From: Chondrus crispus
Taxonomy: Eukaryota > Rhodophyta > Florideophyceae > Gigartinales > Gigartinaceae
DNA: 59,668 nt
NCBI RefSeq assembly: GCF_000350225.1
Contig: NW_005179349.1
Coordinates: 1 to 59,668, forward strand
Direction of reading: 5' to 3'
The translations under genes and the position numbers were made by a program. Positions within the stretch are counted from its first letter, which is position 1, and every line of letters starts with the position of its first letter. A model generated the notes under the pieces. It was not told the DNA's origin and made no database searches. It saw only the letters and a list, made by a program, of their open reading frames with translations. Positions 10,124-20,545 of this stretch are shown here, piece after piece.

Positions 10124-11062
10124 TACTGGAAGGTCAGCGGGGCAAAGGGAAATCGAAGGACGGTTGATGAGGTGAAGTTGAAGGATTGGGTGCCGATTTA
10201 CTTTGAGTCGCCAACTTCTGGCACTACTTATACACTTCTGCAATCTTCTAGAACTCTACTACCAAACACTACGACACACATACTACAAATGTATTGGCTC
10301 TAACACATGTGCCCGTCTTGCTACTCAGCCAAACTGGCGATGGCCCAACAAACAGAACAGAAAACCGCCTTACGAATTACCACTGTCATGACGGAGAAAT
10401 TAGTAAGGCAGTACAACAAAGCACAGCAAAGCACAAATTCCCTTACTATTCCAAATCCAGCGTGGCACAAATTCGTAAGGCACGTTTACAGCTCACACGT
10501 TGCCTTACCAATTCAAATCAATCCTGCAAGGACTGTTTACAGCGCACGCGTTGCCTTATGAATCTGAATCTCTCGTGAGGTCCTGTCCACTGTCAATTAC
10601 AACAGTGCACATTTTGCCTTACGAATTCAAAACTCGCCCAACGGTATCTTTGTGTCCTGCTGTACCCGTGCTGCACTCCATGGACGCTGTAAACCTTTGG
10701 CACGGGCCAGGCACCCGCCACCAAGGTTCTACACTTTGTCTGTAAGACTGCAGGCGTACTGTACGCGTCCGAGAGTGAAATGAGGACATGTGTCCAGGTC
10801 ATACACGTGTCGGGCGGAGAAAATGAAACATGCTCAGATTGTACAGTACACCGCAACCGTGTACATATTTCACACGTGTACACTTTAAAAACCAAACGTG
10901 CTCCTGAAGTACTGTAGAGTGCAACCGTGTACAGAAATCACACGTGTACACGTTGAAAATACAACTTGCTCACTTCGTCACGCGGAGTGTTTTCGATTTT
11001 ACACGTGTCATACCTGTCGTCGTGTGTCATGTATATCGGCATGTGGTCGTAGAATTACAACA
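10124..11062 (-). repeat. LTR C (939 bp)
   Basis: Matches 56068-57007. Sense-strand termini are TGTTGTAATTCTACGACC and CCAGTA. It contains repeated ACACGTGT palindromes near the U3 start and at least six copies, in both orientations, of a CCTTACGAATT-like motif (10370-10630). A TATAAGTAGTGCC box lies near the downstream end. Confidence 0.85.
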
Positions 11063-11064
11063 CA

Positions 11065-12435
11065 AAAGCCAGACTTGTTGCCTGCGGATTCCAGCAAGTG
11101 CAGGGTCTTGACTATACTGAGACATATGCCCCTGTCATAAAGTTTACGACTATTCGTCTACCTCTTGCCTTAGTTGCTCATTACGACCTTGAACTTCATC
11201 ACATGGATGTCGTGACTGCGTTTTTGAACGGCGACTTGGATGAAGACATCTACATGGAGCAACCCGAAGGCTGCGTTGACAAAAGCAAAAGTGATCACGT
11301 GTGTAAACTTTTGAAAGCACTTTACGGTCTTAAACAAGCACCTCGTCAATGGCATACCAAAGTGGATGATTTCTTACTCGGTGAATTGGGATTTGAGACT
11401 TCACGTAGTGATCCGTGCCTCTACATTAAACGCATTGGTAACACTATCATGCTAATTGCACTTTATGTCGATGACTTGTTGCTCGCTGGTAGTGATATCC
11501 ATGCCATCAAATGGATGAAGGGGGAGCTTAACAAACGGTTTGAGATGAAAGACCTCGGTGAAGCAAAAGTCTGCATTGGTCTTGAAATTCAAAGAGATCA
11601 CACTGCCAAGACATTGAGTCTCACTCAAACTAAGTATGCATCAAATGTGCTTGACCGTTTTAAAATGTCGGCTTGTAACCCTTCTCTGACGCCAATGGAA
11701 CAAGGTCGCAGAACCACGAATTCTATCGAAAACGACTCCGAAACAAAGGCACCGTATCGTGAGGCAGTCGGTTGCCTTATGTACTTGATGGTGGGCACTC
11801 GTCCAGACTTGGCATACGCCATTGGAAAGCTTTCCCAACATTCTGCCAACCCATGTGAGTCACACTGGGCAGGTGTAAAACGACTAATGTGATACGTGCA
11901 AGGGACTCGAAACTTAGGAATGGTGTTTGACAATAAATCCAAATCGCCGGAGTTGTTCGGCTTCAGTGATGCTGACTGGGCCGGTTGTTCAGACTCTCGC
12001 AAGTCGACCAGCGGATATGTTTTCAAGTTCTGTGGTGGAGCTATCAGTTGGAGTTCCCGGAAACAGACTGTGGTTGCGACTTCGACGTGTGAAGCTGAGT
12101 ACATTGCACTATGTGAAGCGTGTAAGGAGGCGACCTGGTTGCGTCAAGTTGTTGCTGATGTCCTCGGACTTGATTCTGATCCCACGATCATGATGGGGTG
12201 TGACAATGCAGGGACGATTTCGTTTGCACAGAATGAATCGATCAACCGTCGCAACAAACATGTTGATGTAAAATACCACTACGAACGAGATGCTATTAAG
12301 AGAAACATTGTGTATTTGTCGCATTGTCCGACCACTTCGATGCCTACGAATATCTTAACCAAAGCACTTGGGCGAATTCTATTCCAGAAGTTTGTAGAAC
12401 TTCTGGGGCTTGCAGTGTCCAGTAAAAGCATGTGA
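11065..12435 (+). pseudogene. Copia A RT-RNase H fragment with nonsense codon
   Basis: The frame starts in the RT N-terminus (RLVACGFQQVQGLDYTETYA), shows YVDD in LYVDDLLLAG, then RNase H motifs FSDADW, EAEYIAL and GCDNAG, and ends SSKSM at the usual family A stop. A CGA to TGA change at 11890-11892 breaks the frame between RT and RNase H. Gag, protease and integrase are missing. Non-functional. Confidence 0.9.
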
Positions 12436-12446
12436 TCGAGGGGGAG

Positions 12447-13149
12447 TGTTGGAAATCTTCGACCACATGCTAAGCTACAAGCCTGGACAGATATTACACG
12501 TGTACGTCGACGAAACCTAAAATGCTTGCAAGAGCATTCTCAGGATGTTTGGTCTTCAACGTGGACACGTGTCATATTTGTACACGGTTGCACTTTCCTA
12601 TCATTTCCGAGCATGTTTCAATTTTGGTGTTGACACGTGTAAGTTATGTACCTCGTGGCACTCTACAGTACATTCTAAACATGTTTCATTTTTCTCGATT
12701 TGACACGTGTGTGACACGTATGACATTTGTCCTACACGTGTGTGACACGTATGACGTATGTGCCACAGTGGTTATTCATCGTAGTGTAAAATCTGTAATC
12801 TACAGTACAGTCAGTACATTCAGATATTATTGACTCTCAAACGGTCCCAAATTATTAGCAAGAGAGAGTGCAAGAAGGAGAGTCATTTGATTATCAACCG
12901 AGAGTGGAAGTAGGAGAGTCACTTGATTATCAACCGAGAGTGCAACAGGGAGAGTCACTTGATTATCAACGAGTGCAAGAAGGAGAGTCACGTGACCAGC
13001 CTTAATGGCTCGTATTGTATGTAGTTCGAAGAGTATAAGTAGCGCCAATAGTTGGCGACCAAGAGTAAAATGGTATCAACTTCTTTTCCCGTCAACCACC
13101 AGCAACCTTCAACCATCCTTCTTCCCTCTGCCCCACTGACCTTTCCATA
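12447..13149 (+). repeat. 3' LTR A, short allele (703 bp)
   Basis: Starts TGTTGGAAATC after the polypurine tract and ends CCATA. It is 68 bp shorter than the A1 LTRs, mainly because it has fewer units of the 36 bp internal repeat (about 12850-12990). It carries five CACGTG palindromes or close variants between 12490 and 12750. Confidence 0.85.
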
Positions 13150-13163
13150 GGTTATGGGCTCAG
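13150..13163 (+). promoter_or_regulatory. Primer-binding site of mini-element D
   Basis: GGTTATGGGCTCAG, one mismatch to the A/B sites, directly after an LTR ending. Confidence 0.65.
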
Positions 13164-13315
13164 ATTTACGCTACCATTCGTGAGTTCGATTCTCACCGGG
13201 TGCACTTGGGCGGCGCAATGTTTGTTTGTTTGTTTGTGTCACTTGGGAACGTACCTGCCTGTGTGTTGTGCAGTGACCCGCGCCGTGTGTTTGGCGTCCC
13301 TTGGTTGAGAGGGAG

Positions 13316-13421
13316 TGTTGAAATAGTGAGCGCGCCCAAAGGGACACCAAGAAGCCAGCGCCTCTGGCCTAGTGGTTAACGAATTTTTGCGGCAAATTTT
13401 TCAGACCTCGATTTAAACATC
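13316..13421 (+). repeat. LTR D (106 bp)
   Basis: Begins TGTTGAAATAGTGAGCGCG after a purine tract and aligns with the minus-strand copy at 33366-33471. It contains TGGCCTAGTGGTTAACG, which fits the pol III A-box consensus and looks like a tRNA D-arm region. Confidence 0.65.
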
Positions 13422-13802
13422 AGTCTATTGCAACTCGTACATTTCATATCGCGTCGAATAGGCATACGATTGACAAGTGCAGGTGCATGTGGTGATGAAG
13501 CAGAAGCGGTCTTCATGCTTTCTCGTTGCTCTTCTTGCAGCAGACGACTCTTCACAAACTCGAGTCCAAACACTTTATCTTCATTGCCAAGTGCGTCAAG
13601 AGCAACAATCAAGTTATCGAATCGTGGAGGCAAGCCATTCAACACAGCCATTGCAATTTCTTTATCGTCAATCTCAACACTCATTGACTGCAATCTGGCA
13701 GCAAGTTGCTTCACACGATTGATGAACACGAGCACTTTCTCGGATGGGAGCATGGATACAGTGTAAAAGTCGCGACGGGCGGCAAGTTTGTTGAGCAAAG
13801 TA
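13422..13802 (-). pseudogene. Family A gag fragment
   Basis: About 380 bp of Gag coding sequence (HTLLNKLAARRDFYT to the first half of the zinc knuckle) on the minus strand, cut on the left by LTR D and on the right by LTR B of element B2 at the 5-mer AAGTA. The frame is open within the fragment, but there is no start or C-terminus. Confidence 0.85.
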
Positions 13803-15066
13803 TAATGGTAGGTTCGGAGGGGCAAGGGAAAGAAGGAAGGCAGGTTGATGTGGGTGAGTGAAGGAGTTGGTGCCGAGGTTTACTTTGAAGTCGTTTTCCT
13901 GCGATACTTATACACTTCGAGTGCTCCACTATCGCTCTACTCCGTCTCCCAGTAAACCATACTCTACTATGCGCGACCAAGCGCGGTCCTCTTGTGGCCC
14001 GACCATACTGTTCGATTTCCACCTTACGAATCGATTCGTAACTATTAGCTCACAACTATTTCTACACATTCCAAATGACTGTAAACCATGGCCCTATGCA
14101 TGCAACTGTTTCACACCTTACTAATCTGCATCCAGTCATGCCAGACTTCATTGTTGTGCAACGAACAACTTGGCACTTGTCTATTTCCAACAACGCAAAC
14201 GTCTTTCATATCACAATCGCCATACGTATCCTTGTTTCTCACCTTACTAATTTCGCCAAGCACTGTCAGATAATTATGGCAAGTTATAACAATGTGCATC
14301 CAGACTTTCTACACAACTCACATGAGAATACATGTAAATCACACGAGTACTGTCATGAACTTGCATCCAACGGCGCACCATGACGAGAGCACAGTGCAAC
14401 GGCGCGTGCTCACGCAAGACTCGCATACAGCGTGACGCGTACACAGAATAATCGCACAACTGTATTCCTCTCGCCAGAAGTACTTGTTGTACTTTTGATT
14501 CACATGTACTGTACTCGGACACGCGCAGGATCGCAAACAGTCTGACACTGTAAAACTGTAAACCCTCATGCGCATACACCTGGATGCGTGTACATGTGTA
14601 CGTACACGAATCCACCTGGCGACGTGTACATGTGTACACGGCATACATGTGTCCCGCCCGGGGGCCCCATGCAATTACCCATTACAACAATGGCAAACCA
14701 CTTGAAACCCCCAAAACAACGTAATTATGGCATATACAGGCCATTTAAAGTACATCACAAGGCCAATGACGCACACGTGGACAACGCTCGACCAATAGAT
14801 TTGCAGCATTAGACCTGAGGGCCAATAGAATTGCAGTATTTTCTGTGTAGTCTATAGTGCTACGGGCCAAGGTTCCACTTGGCAAAACTATGCAAATTTG
14901 CATGACCCTCCGAGAGGCCACTTTCGTCCCCGGAACCCCAAAATCTGGGATTTTACACGTGTCATGTCGTGATATGGGTAAGAGCGCCCGGACCGTGCAG
15001 TCATGTACACGTGTCACTCGATTTTGACCTTTTCAGATAGCAGCATGTGGTCGCACATTTTCAATA
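13803..15066 (-). repeat. 3' LTR of B2 (family B, 1264 bp)
   Basis: Full-length LTR B, sense termini TATTG and CATTA, followed internally by the polypurine tract 15067-15076. Confidence 0.9.
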
Positions 15067-15077
15067 CCTCCCCTCGA

Positions 15078-18000
15078 TCACATGCTTTGGGCAGCTTTGC
15101 ACTCGGAAAGCCCGACCATGCCCACGAACTTTTCAAACAGCATGCGACCAAGTGGTTTGGTCAGCATATCGGCTGGGATTTCTGTTGTCGGACAACGGTA
15201 CAATGTGACCAGTTTTCGCTGCACCGCATCTCGAACAAAATGATACGTAATATCAATGTGCTTGTTGCGACGATTTGTAGATTCGTTCTGAGCAAACGCA
15301 ATCGTACCAGCGTTGTCACATCCAACGCGAACTGTTGGATCCGAATTCGCACCAAGTACATCGGCATGGAAGCGTCGAAGCCACGCAGCCTCTTTACATG
15401 CTTCACTGAGTGCGATGTATTCTGCCTCACAAGTAGACTTTGCAACTACTGTTTGTTTCCGGGAAGCCCAACTGATAGGCCCATCACAAAGCTTGAACAC
15501 GTACCCACTCGTTGATTTTCGTGATTCAAGGCATCCACCCCAATCTGCGTCGCTATACCCATGAAGTTCCGTACCAAGATCATCTTTACCAAACACTATT
15601 CCAAGATGCTGGGACCCACGCAAGTATCTCAAAACACGTTTCACACCTGTCCAATGCGAATCGTGAGGGTCGGCACAGTGTTGAGATAACTTTCCAATGG
15701 CATACGCAATATCGGGGCGGGTCCCGACCATTAGGAACATTAGACATCCAATGGCCTGACGATATGGTTCAAAGCATGGGTTGTCATCAGTGCCAGTTTC
15801 GGCCACTTGCATTGTGACATGTCGAGACTGTTCCATCGGAGTAACGCAAGGATTGCATGCCGACATTTTGAACCGTTTCAGTACTGCTTGGGCATACTTC
15901 GACTGCGTGACGGTCAGGACGTGTTTAGAACGTATACGGTCGATCTCTAGACCAATACAAGTCTTTGCTTCGCCAAGGTCTTTCATATCGAATCGTTTGT
16001 TGAGTTCATTTTTCATCCATAATATGGCCTCCAAGTCACTTCCAGCTAGCAGCAGATCGTCCACGTACAACGCGATAATCATGATGACATTGCCTTGACG
16101 TCGAATGTAAAGACATGGGTCGCTGCGTGTAGTGTTGAAACCAAGTTCAGTGATCAGAAACTCATCGATCTTACTATGCCATTGGCGATGGGCTTGCTTA
16201 AGACCATAGATTGCTTTGAATAGTTTACACACCGAATCAGGTTTGACTTTGTTGATGCATCCTTCAGGTTGCTCCATGTAGATTTCTTCGTGAAGGTCAC
16301 CGTTGAGGAAGGCAGTCACCACGTCCATCTGATGCAGCTCAAGGTCAAAGTGCGCAACCAGTGCCAGCAGCAGACGGATAGTTGTGAACTTGATGACAGG
16401 GGCGAAAGTTTCAGTGTAATCGATGCCTTCTACTTGTTGAAAGCCTCGTGCCACAAGACGTCCCTTTGCAGTTTCGACCAATTTTCCGGACTCGTCAGGA
16501 AGTTGCTTCACTCCGAAAACCCACCTGGACGTCAGGACGTTTGATGCTTGAGATCTTGGAACAAGTGTCCATGTTTTGTTTTTGTGTTGTGAAGCAAGTT
16601 CTTTGTCGATGCCCTTCTGCCAGAAGCGAGCTTTTGGAGAATCCATAGCTTGCTTGTACGAGTTTGGGATTTCCGTTATCACATGGACGTGGCTAAGGAG
16701 TCCAGCAGTCACCAAAGCTGCTGCCCACCACGCCCCAAGCGTTTTGCGAATGCGAGTGGACCGACGGAGATTAGTTGGCGGATCAATAGTTTCTTCCTCA
16801 ACTACGTGTTGCTCAACTGTTTCGGTAGTTTCGTCCTCCCCTGCAGTTGGGGAGGAGTTGGAGGATTCATCAGAGTCTTGTTGTTCATCCGGCGATGATG
16901 CTTCTGATGCCACTGCATCATTTTCTGCAACTTCCTCATCGATGTTCAAGTTGATTGTGTCATCATCAGTTGTAGCCTCCTCGTTTGTATCCATCGGTTC
17001 ACCAGATTTGCCTCCCGTGGACTCGTCAAAAGTAACATCTCTGGATACGATCACTTTGTGCAAATCACCGTCCCACAACTTGTAAGCTTTCGTATTTTCA
17101 GCATACCCCAGAAACATTGCCTCCTTTGCACGGGCGTCAAGTTTCTGGATGTTGTGTTTTGGTAATGTATACCAACACTTTGAACCGAAAACACGCAAAT
17201 GACCAACATTTGGCACAGATTTCATCCATAAGTGGTATGGGGTCATCTTGGGGGGAATGGCACGTGACGTGACTCGATTTCGAACGTACACTGCATTGGA
17301 AAGTGCTTCTGCCCAGAACCCCTTTGTAACTTTCTTGTGCGCTAGCATGGAGCGCACCAAGTTTACCAAAGTTCTGTTCAGTCGCTCGGCGACGCCATTT
17401 TGCTCCGGTGTGTACGCGGTCGTCATTTGATGCTGAGTACCATTTGCAATCAGAAAAGACTTAAACTCCGTGGACAGATACTCACCACCTCGATAGGTGC
17501 GAAGCACTTTGATCTGGCGACCAGTGTGAGTCTGAGCAAGTTGTGCAAACATTTTGTATCGTTCAAATGCTTCTGATTTATGGTGCATACGGTACACTAC
17601 TGACCAGTTTGAGTGATCATCTATGAAGGTAATGAAGTACTTGGCACCACCAATGGACTGCACCTCTAAGGGGCCACAAACATCAGAGTGAACTAAGTCT
17701 AGACAGGAGTATGTCCGCCTCGAAGACCGCTCTTTTGGGATCACAGATCGAGTGGCTTTGCCGTAGACGCACGCAGAACATTTTTCAGAGATGCAATCAT
17801 TGTCAGTATTGTTGATTTTGTTACCCTCATTACCAAGTAGTTTGACTCCACTTACCACATTGTCACGAATCATCGAAGCAATACCTTGAGAATGCACATG
17901 TGCAAAGCGCTCATGCCACGTTTGCAGGGTGGCAGCATGTGCAGATCCGATGTCACTGACGATGTCGAGAACGTAAAGTTCTCCAACCAATGTCGCCGTC

Positions 18001-19196
18001 GCCACTACAGTTGAGCCTCGTCTGATCATGCATTTTCCATTTTCGAACCCAACTTTTAGTCCAAGTTCAGTCATTCGACTGACAGAGAGCAGAGAGAACG
18101 CAAAGTCCGGAACGTGCAATACATCCGTCAACTTGCACGGTTCGATGCGGCCATTCACATTTAACTTCAAGTGAACGTCACCACGGCCGGCAACCTTTGC
18201 ACTAGCCTTGGTTCCCATCTGAACAGAGGCGGATTCAAGTGGCTCATACGTTGCAAACAAAGATCGGTCATATGTAATATGAGCTGTACAAGCTGAATCT
18301 ACGAGCCACGAAGGCAACATCTCCATATCGTTCGTGTGCGAAGCTTTCGACATCAGACATGTGAAGTCGACGCTGTTTACAACCATGTCGGGATCAGGTT
18401 TCTGTGTGACAAATGCAGATTGTTTCCGCTGAGACATACGCGGTTTATATCCGCTAGGAGGAGCCGGGCGACGCCCATTCAAATCCTTTCCCCAGCAGCG
18501 GGTTGCCGTATGGCCTGTATGACCGCAGTTCGTGCATTTGTAATCGTTTATGTCCCGATTGTTCGGGGCACGATTAACCAGAGCCGATGTCTGTGAGGAG
18601 CTAGACTTCATGTTTGCTCGTTGCTCTTCCTGCAGCAGACGACTTTTCACAAAGTCCAAACTGAATATCTTTTCCTCATTACCGAGAGCATCAAGTGCAA
18701 CGATGAGAGCCTCGAAACGGGCAGGCAAACCGTTGAGCACTGCCATGGCCATCTCCTTGTCATCGATGTTTACGCTCATTGACTTGAAGATGGCTGCCAG
18801 CTGCTTGACACGATTGATGTATGCAAGCACCTTTTCACCGGAAAGCATCTTCACAGTGTAGAACTCACGACGTGCAGCTAGTTTGTTCAGCAAAGTGTGC
18901 CTCTCAAACACGTTGACAATAGCTTCCCACATCTCATGAGCAGTATCAACATCACGTACATGCTCAAGATGCTCATCTGATAGGGAGAGACCAATCAGTG
19001 CTTTAGCTTTACTGTCACCTCTGATCCACTTCTTACGCTCTTCCGCGCGTTCCTCACTTGGAACTCTTCCCTCAACGATGTATTGGTCAACATCACGTAG
19101 AGCAAGCAGAAGTTGTATTTTCTGCTTCCACACGTAGAAGTTGGAGTCCGTCAGTTTGTCGATTCTGATGGATCCTCCTCCTCCTTGATCTTCCAT
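15078..19196 (-). CDS. Copia family B Gag-Pol, open but integrase-mutant (1372 aa)
   Basis: Same domain order as the B1 copy: Gag, zinc knuckle, DSA protease, integrase, RT with YVDD, RNase H. Eight residues shorter than B1 because of a deletion/replacement before the protease. ATG at 19196-19194. The frame is uninterrupted, but the second integrase catalytic Asp is changed: TDRGGEY reads TYRGGEY (codon 17495-17493, residue 568, GAT to TAT). RT and RNase H motifs look intact. I infer that RNA could be copied but this integrase could not join DNA ends, so the copy would need integrase in trans. Confidence 0.9.
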   Translation of the reverse strand: MEDQGGGGSIRIDKLTDSNFYVWKQKIQLLLALRDVDQYIVEGRVPSEERAEERKKWIRGDSKAKALIGLSLSDEHLEHVRDVDTAHEMWEAIVNVFERHTLLNKLAARREFYTVKMLSGEKVLAYINRVKQLAAIFKSMSVNIDDKEMAMAVLNGLPARFEALIVALDALGNEEKIFSLDFVKSRLLQEEQRANMKSSSSQTSALVNRAPNNRDINDYKCTNCGHTGHTATRCWGKDLNGRRPAPPSGYKPRMSQRKQSAFVTQKPDPDMVVNSVDFTCLMSKASHTNDMEMLPSWLVDSACTAHITYDRSLFATYEPLESASVQMGTKASAKVAGRGDVHLKLNVNGRIEPCKLTDVLHVPDFAFSLLSVSRMTELGLKVGFENGKCMIRRGSTVVATATLVGELYVLDIVSDIGSAHAATLQTWHERFAHVHSQGIASMIRDNVVSGVKLLGNEGNKINNTDNDCISEKCSACVYGKATRSVIPKERSSRRTYSCLDLVHSDVCGPLEVQSIGGAKYFITFIDDHSNWSVVYRMHHKSEAFERYKMFAQLAQTHTGRQIKVLRTYRGGEYLSTEFKSFLIANGTQHQMTTAYTPEQNGVAERLNRTLVNLVRSMLAHKKVTKGFWAEALSNAVYVRNRVTSRAIPPKMTPYHLWMKSVPNVGHLRVFGSKCWYTLPKHNIQKLDARAKEAMFLGYAENTKAYKLWDGDLHKVIVSRDVTFDESTGGKSGEPMDTNEEATTDDDTINLNIDEEVAENDAVASEASSPDEQQDSDESSNSSPTAGEDETTETVEQHVVEEETIDPPTNLRRSTRIRKTLGAWWAAALVTAGLLSHVHVITEIPNSYKQAMDSPKARFWQKGIDKELASQHKNKTWTLVPRSQASNVLTSRWVFGVKQLPDESGKLVETAKGRLVARGFQQVEGIDYTETFAPVIKFTTIRLLLALVAHFDLELHQMDVVTAFLNGDLHEEIYMEQPEGCINKVKPDSVCKLFKAIYGLKQAHRQWHSKIDEFLITELGFNTTRSDPCLYIRRQGNVIMIIALYVDDLLLAGSDLEAILWMKNELNKRFDMKDLGEAKTCIGLEIDRIRSKHVLTVTQSKYAQAVLKRFKMSACNPCVTPMEQSRHVTMQVAETGTDDNPCFEPYRQAIGCLMFLMVGTRPDIAYAIGKLSQHCADPHDSHWTGVKRVLRYLRGSQHLGIVFGKDDLGTELHGYSDADWGGCLESRKSTSGYVFKLCDGPISWASRKQTVVAKSTCEAEYIALSEACKEAAWLRRFHADVLGANSDPTVRVGCDNAGTIAFAQNESTNRRNKHIDITYHFVRDAVQRKLVTLYRCPTTEIPADMLTKPLGRMLFEKFVGMVGLSECKAAQSM

Positions 19197-19368
19197 TTTG
19201 GTGCAAATAAACTTCAAGTATTTGAAAATCCTTTCGGGGATCCCAAGCCGTTAACCGATAGTCAACACAATGGCAAGCCCACCCGTCTAAGAAGTTCGAT
19301 ATGATTACTATGAAGTTGCACTAGGAGAAATTTGCGAACAGATATGTGAATTTATTTGGAAGAAATCC

Positions 19369-19911
19369 CTAACTATTCTGTTCACAAACTACCTTTAAGT
19401 GTGCGGCACCGTTCTCGTGGCACTTCAGGTGCCCGTGAGACTCAAAGACGCGATTGCAAGGGATACAACGCGGAGTCTCCTTAGCGTTGGCAACTTGAAT
19501 GCGATGAGACCTAGACTGAATGTGGTCGTAAAAGGCCTTCGCACTATTGCCACTAACGCCGCACACTTTACAATACCGCTTATACCGCGGGCACACCTTA
19601 CGATTCCTCTTGCGCTCACGCTTAAACTCTTTATCCGCGAGAACAGCCGCTTTCCGAGCAGAAAGTCGATGCGTTGTTCTCTTTATTGGTGCGGGAACAG
19701 AGCGCGGAATACGAGGAATCCTATATGGTGCGCAACTCGAGGACGGACCCGGAAGTGCGAGCCGAGGTGAAGGTTGATCCTCAGGCTCAAGCACCTCAAC
19801 GGATACGACCTCCGATGTCCGAACCGTTCGACCGGTGACCAGCTTCCCAGGCGCAGAGCGCACCGGTACTAATTCCAGATCTAACACAACCCCGTAAAAA
19901 CAGGTATTCAC
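19369..19911 (-). CDS. Leader ORF: two U1/matrin-type zinc fingers (copy in B2)
   Basis: Same 180-codon frame as at 7151-7693, with both C-x2-C-x12-H-x5-H fingers and the basic stretch preserved. Differences are amino-acid replacements (for example PRYKRY for ARYKRY, QSRSHR for HSRSHG, VANAK for VSNAK), with no stop or frameshift. Again no ATG start. Preservation in three copies, two of them in otherwise damaged or mutant elements, argues that the frame is real, though recent common origin could also explain it. Confidence 0.65.
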   Translation of the reverse strand: MNTCFYGVVLDLELVPVRSAPGKLVTGRTVRTSEVVSVEVLEPEDQPSPRLALPGPSSSCAPYRIPRIPRSVPAPIKRTTHRLSARKAAVLADKEFKRERKRNRKVCPRYKRYCKVCGVSGNSAKAFYDHIQSRSHRIQVANAKETPRCIPCNRVFESHGHLKCHENGAAHLKVVCEQNS

Positions 19912-19991
19912 AATAAGGAATATGAAGATAATCGTCAGTAACAGATTTTGGAATTATTGCTCTTAAGAACCACCAAAACGTGCAAAGACAA

Positions 19992-20381
19992 TCACTTAGA
20001 TGTGTAGGAAATGGAAAGAAACTCAAAACTTACTTTGCATGAGAGAACGAAGAAAAACCAAATGCGAGATTGACCACGATGGCCGTAGCGGGAGCGGAAA
20101 CGAAGACGAAGACCAAAGACAGAGACAGCAGCAAGAACCACAGCAAGAACAAAAGCCAAACCAAGAACGAAGACAACGAAGACAGCGGGGGCGATGACCA
20201 AAACCAATTCACACAAGAGAGCAAGAACGACAGCAGCAGCGAAAACCAAAACCAAGAACGACGGCAAGAACGAGAGCGACAACGACAGCGAGAAGACGAG
20301 CGGAAAGAACGACGAGAAACGGCAGCGAAAACGACAGCGACAACGACGGCAGAAACAACGGAACCAGAACGACAGACTCAT
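19992..20381 (-). CDS. Leader ORF: hydrophobic 129-residue protein (copy in B2, doubtful)
   Basis: ATG 20381-20379, first ATG after the primer-binding site. Same long Leu/Val/Ala core as in B1. Low-complexity DNA with the other strand also open, so coding is uncertain. Confidence 0.3.
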   Translation of the reverse strand: MSLSFWFRCFCRRCRCRFRCRFSSFFPLVFSLSLSLSFLPSFLVLVFAAAVVLALLCELVLVIAPAVFVVFVLGLAFVLAVVLAAVSVFGLRLRFRSRYGHRGQSRIWFFFVLSCKVSFEFLSISYTSK

Positions 20382-20403
20382 GCAGTGAAACGACAGCGAG
20401 GGA

Positions 20404-20417
20404 CTGGGCCCATAACC
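20404..20417 (-). promoter_or_regulatory. Primer-binding site of B2
   Basis: CTGGGCCCATAACC on the plus strand, abutting the LTR at 20418. Matches the initiator tRNA-Met anticodon arm. Confidence 0.85.
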
Positions 20418-20545
20418 TAATGGTAGGTTCGGAGGGGCAAGGGAAAGAAGGAAGGCAGGTTGATGTGTGTGAGTGAAGGAGTTGGTGCCGAGGTTTACTT
20501 TGAAGCCGTTTTCCTGCGATACTTATGCACTTCGAGTGCTACACT
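20418..20545 (-). repeat. 5' LTR of B2, first 128 bp
   Basis: LTR B from its internal boundary (plus strand TAATGGTAGG) to the point where the A1 LTR starts. The preceding 5-mer is ACACT. The remainder continues after A1. Confidence 0.85.

Larger units (their letters stand above)
9464..11062 (-). mobile_element. 5' end of a family C element (leader and LTR), truncated
   Basis: Minus-strand C copy: LTR 11062-10124, primer-binding site 10123-10110, then leader to 9464 where LTR B cuts it off. No coding part remains. The leader contains a 123 bp direct repeat (9464-9586 and 9769-9891), the first copy abutting LTR B. It also holds an inverted purine-rich low-complexity tract (9890-10090). The right end sits in a family A RT gene, at CAAAA (11063). 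Confidence 0.8.
11063..13149 (+). mobile_element. 3' half of a family A element
   Basis: Begins abruptly inside the RT domain at 11063, where a C LTR was inserted, and continues through RNase H, polypurine tract 12438-12446 (GAGGGGGAG) and the 3' LTR 12447-13149. The 5' half is absent next to it. Confidence 0.85.
13150..13421 (+). mobile_element. TRIM-like non-coding mini-retrotransposon D (5' LTR replaced)
   Basis: After LTR A comes a primer-binding site (13150-13163), a 150 bp internal segment without ORFs, a purine tract GAGAGGGAG (13307-13315), and a 106 bp terminal repeat (13316-13421) that recurs at 33366-33471. This is the plan of a terminal-repeat retrotransposon in miniature. The internal part has a T-arm-like hairpin GTGAG-TTCGATT-CTCAC that matches a pol III B box, and a short GTTT repeat near 13222-13236. 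The expected 5' LTR D is absent; LTR A stands in its place, probably by recombination at the shared primer-binding site. Confidence 0.6.

Noticed and set aside
13164..13205. A tRNA gene near the T-arm-like hairpin
   Set aside because: There is a good T-arm and a possible acceptor strand, but no D-arm or anticodon arm immediately upstream; the A-box-like part lies in the LTR instead. Kept as a TRIM observation.
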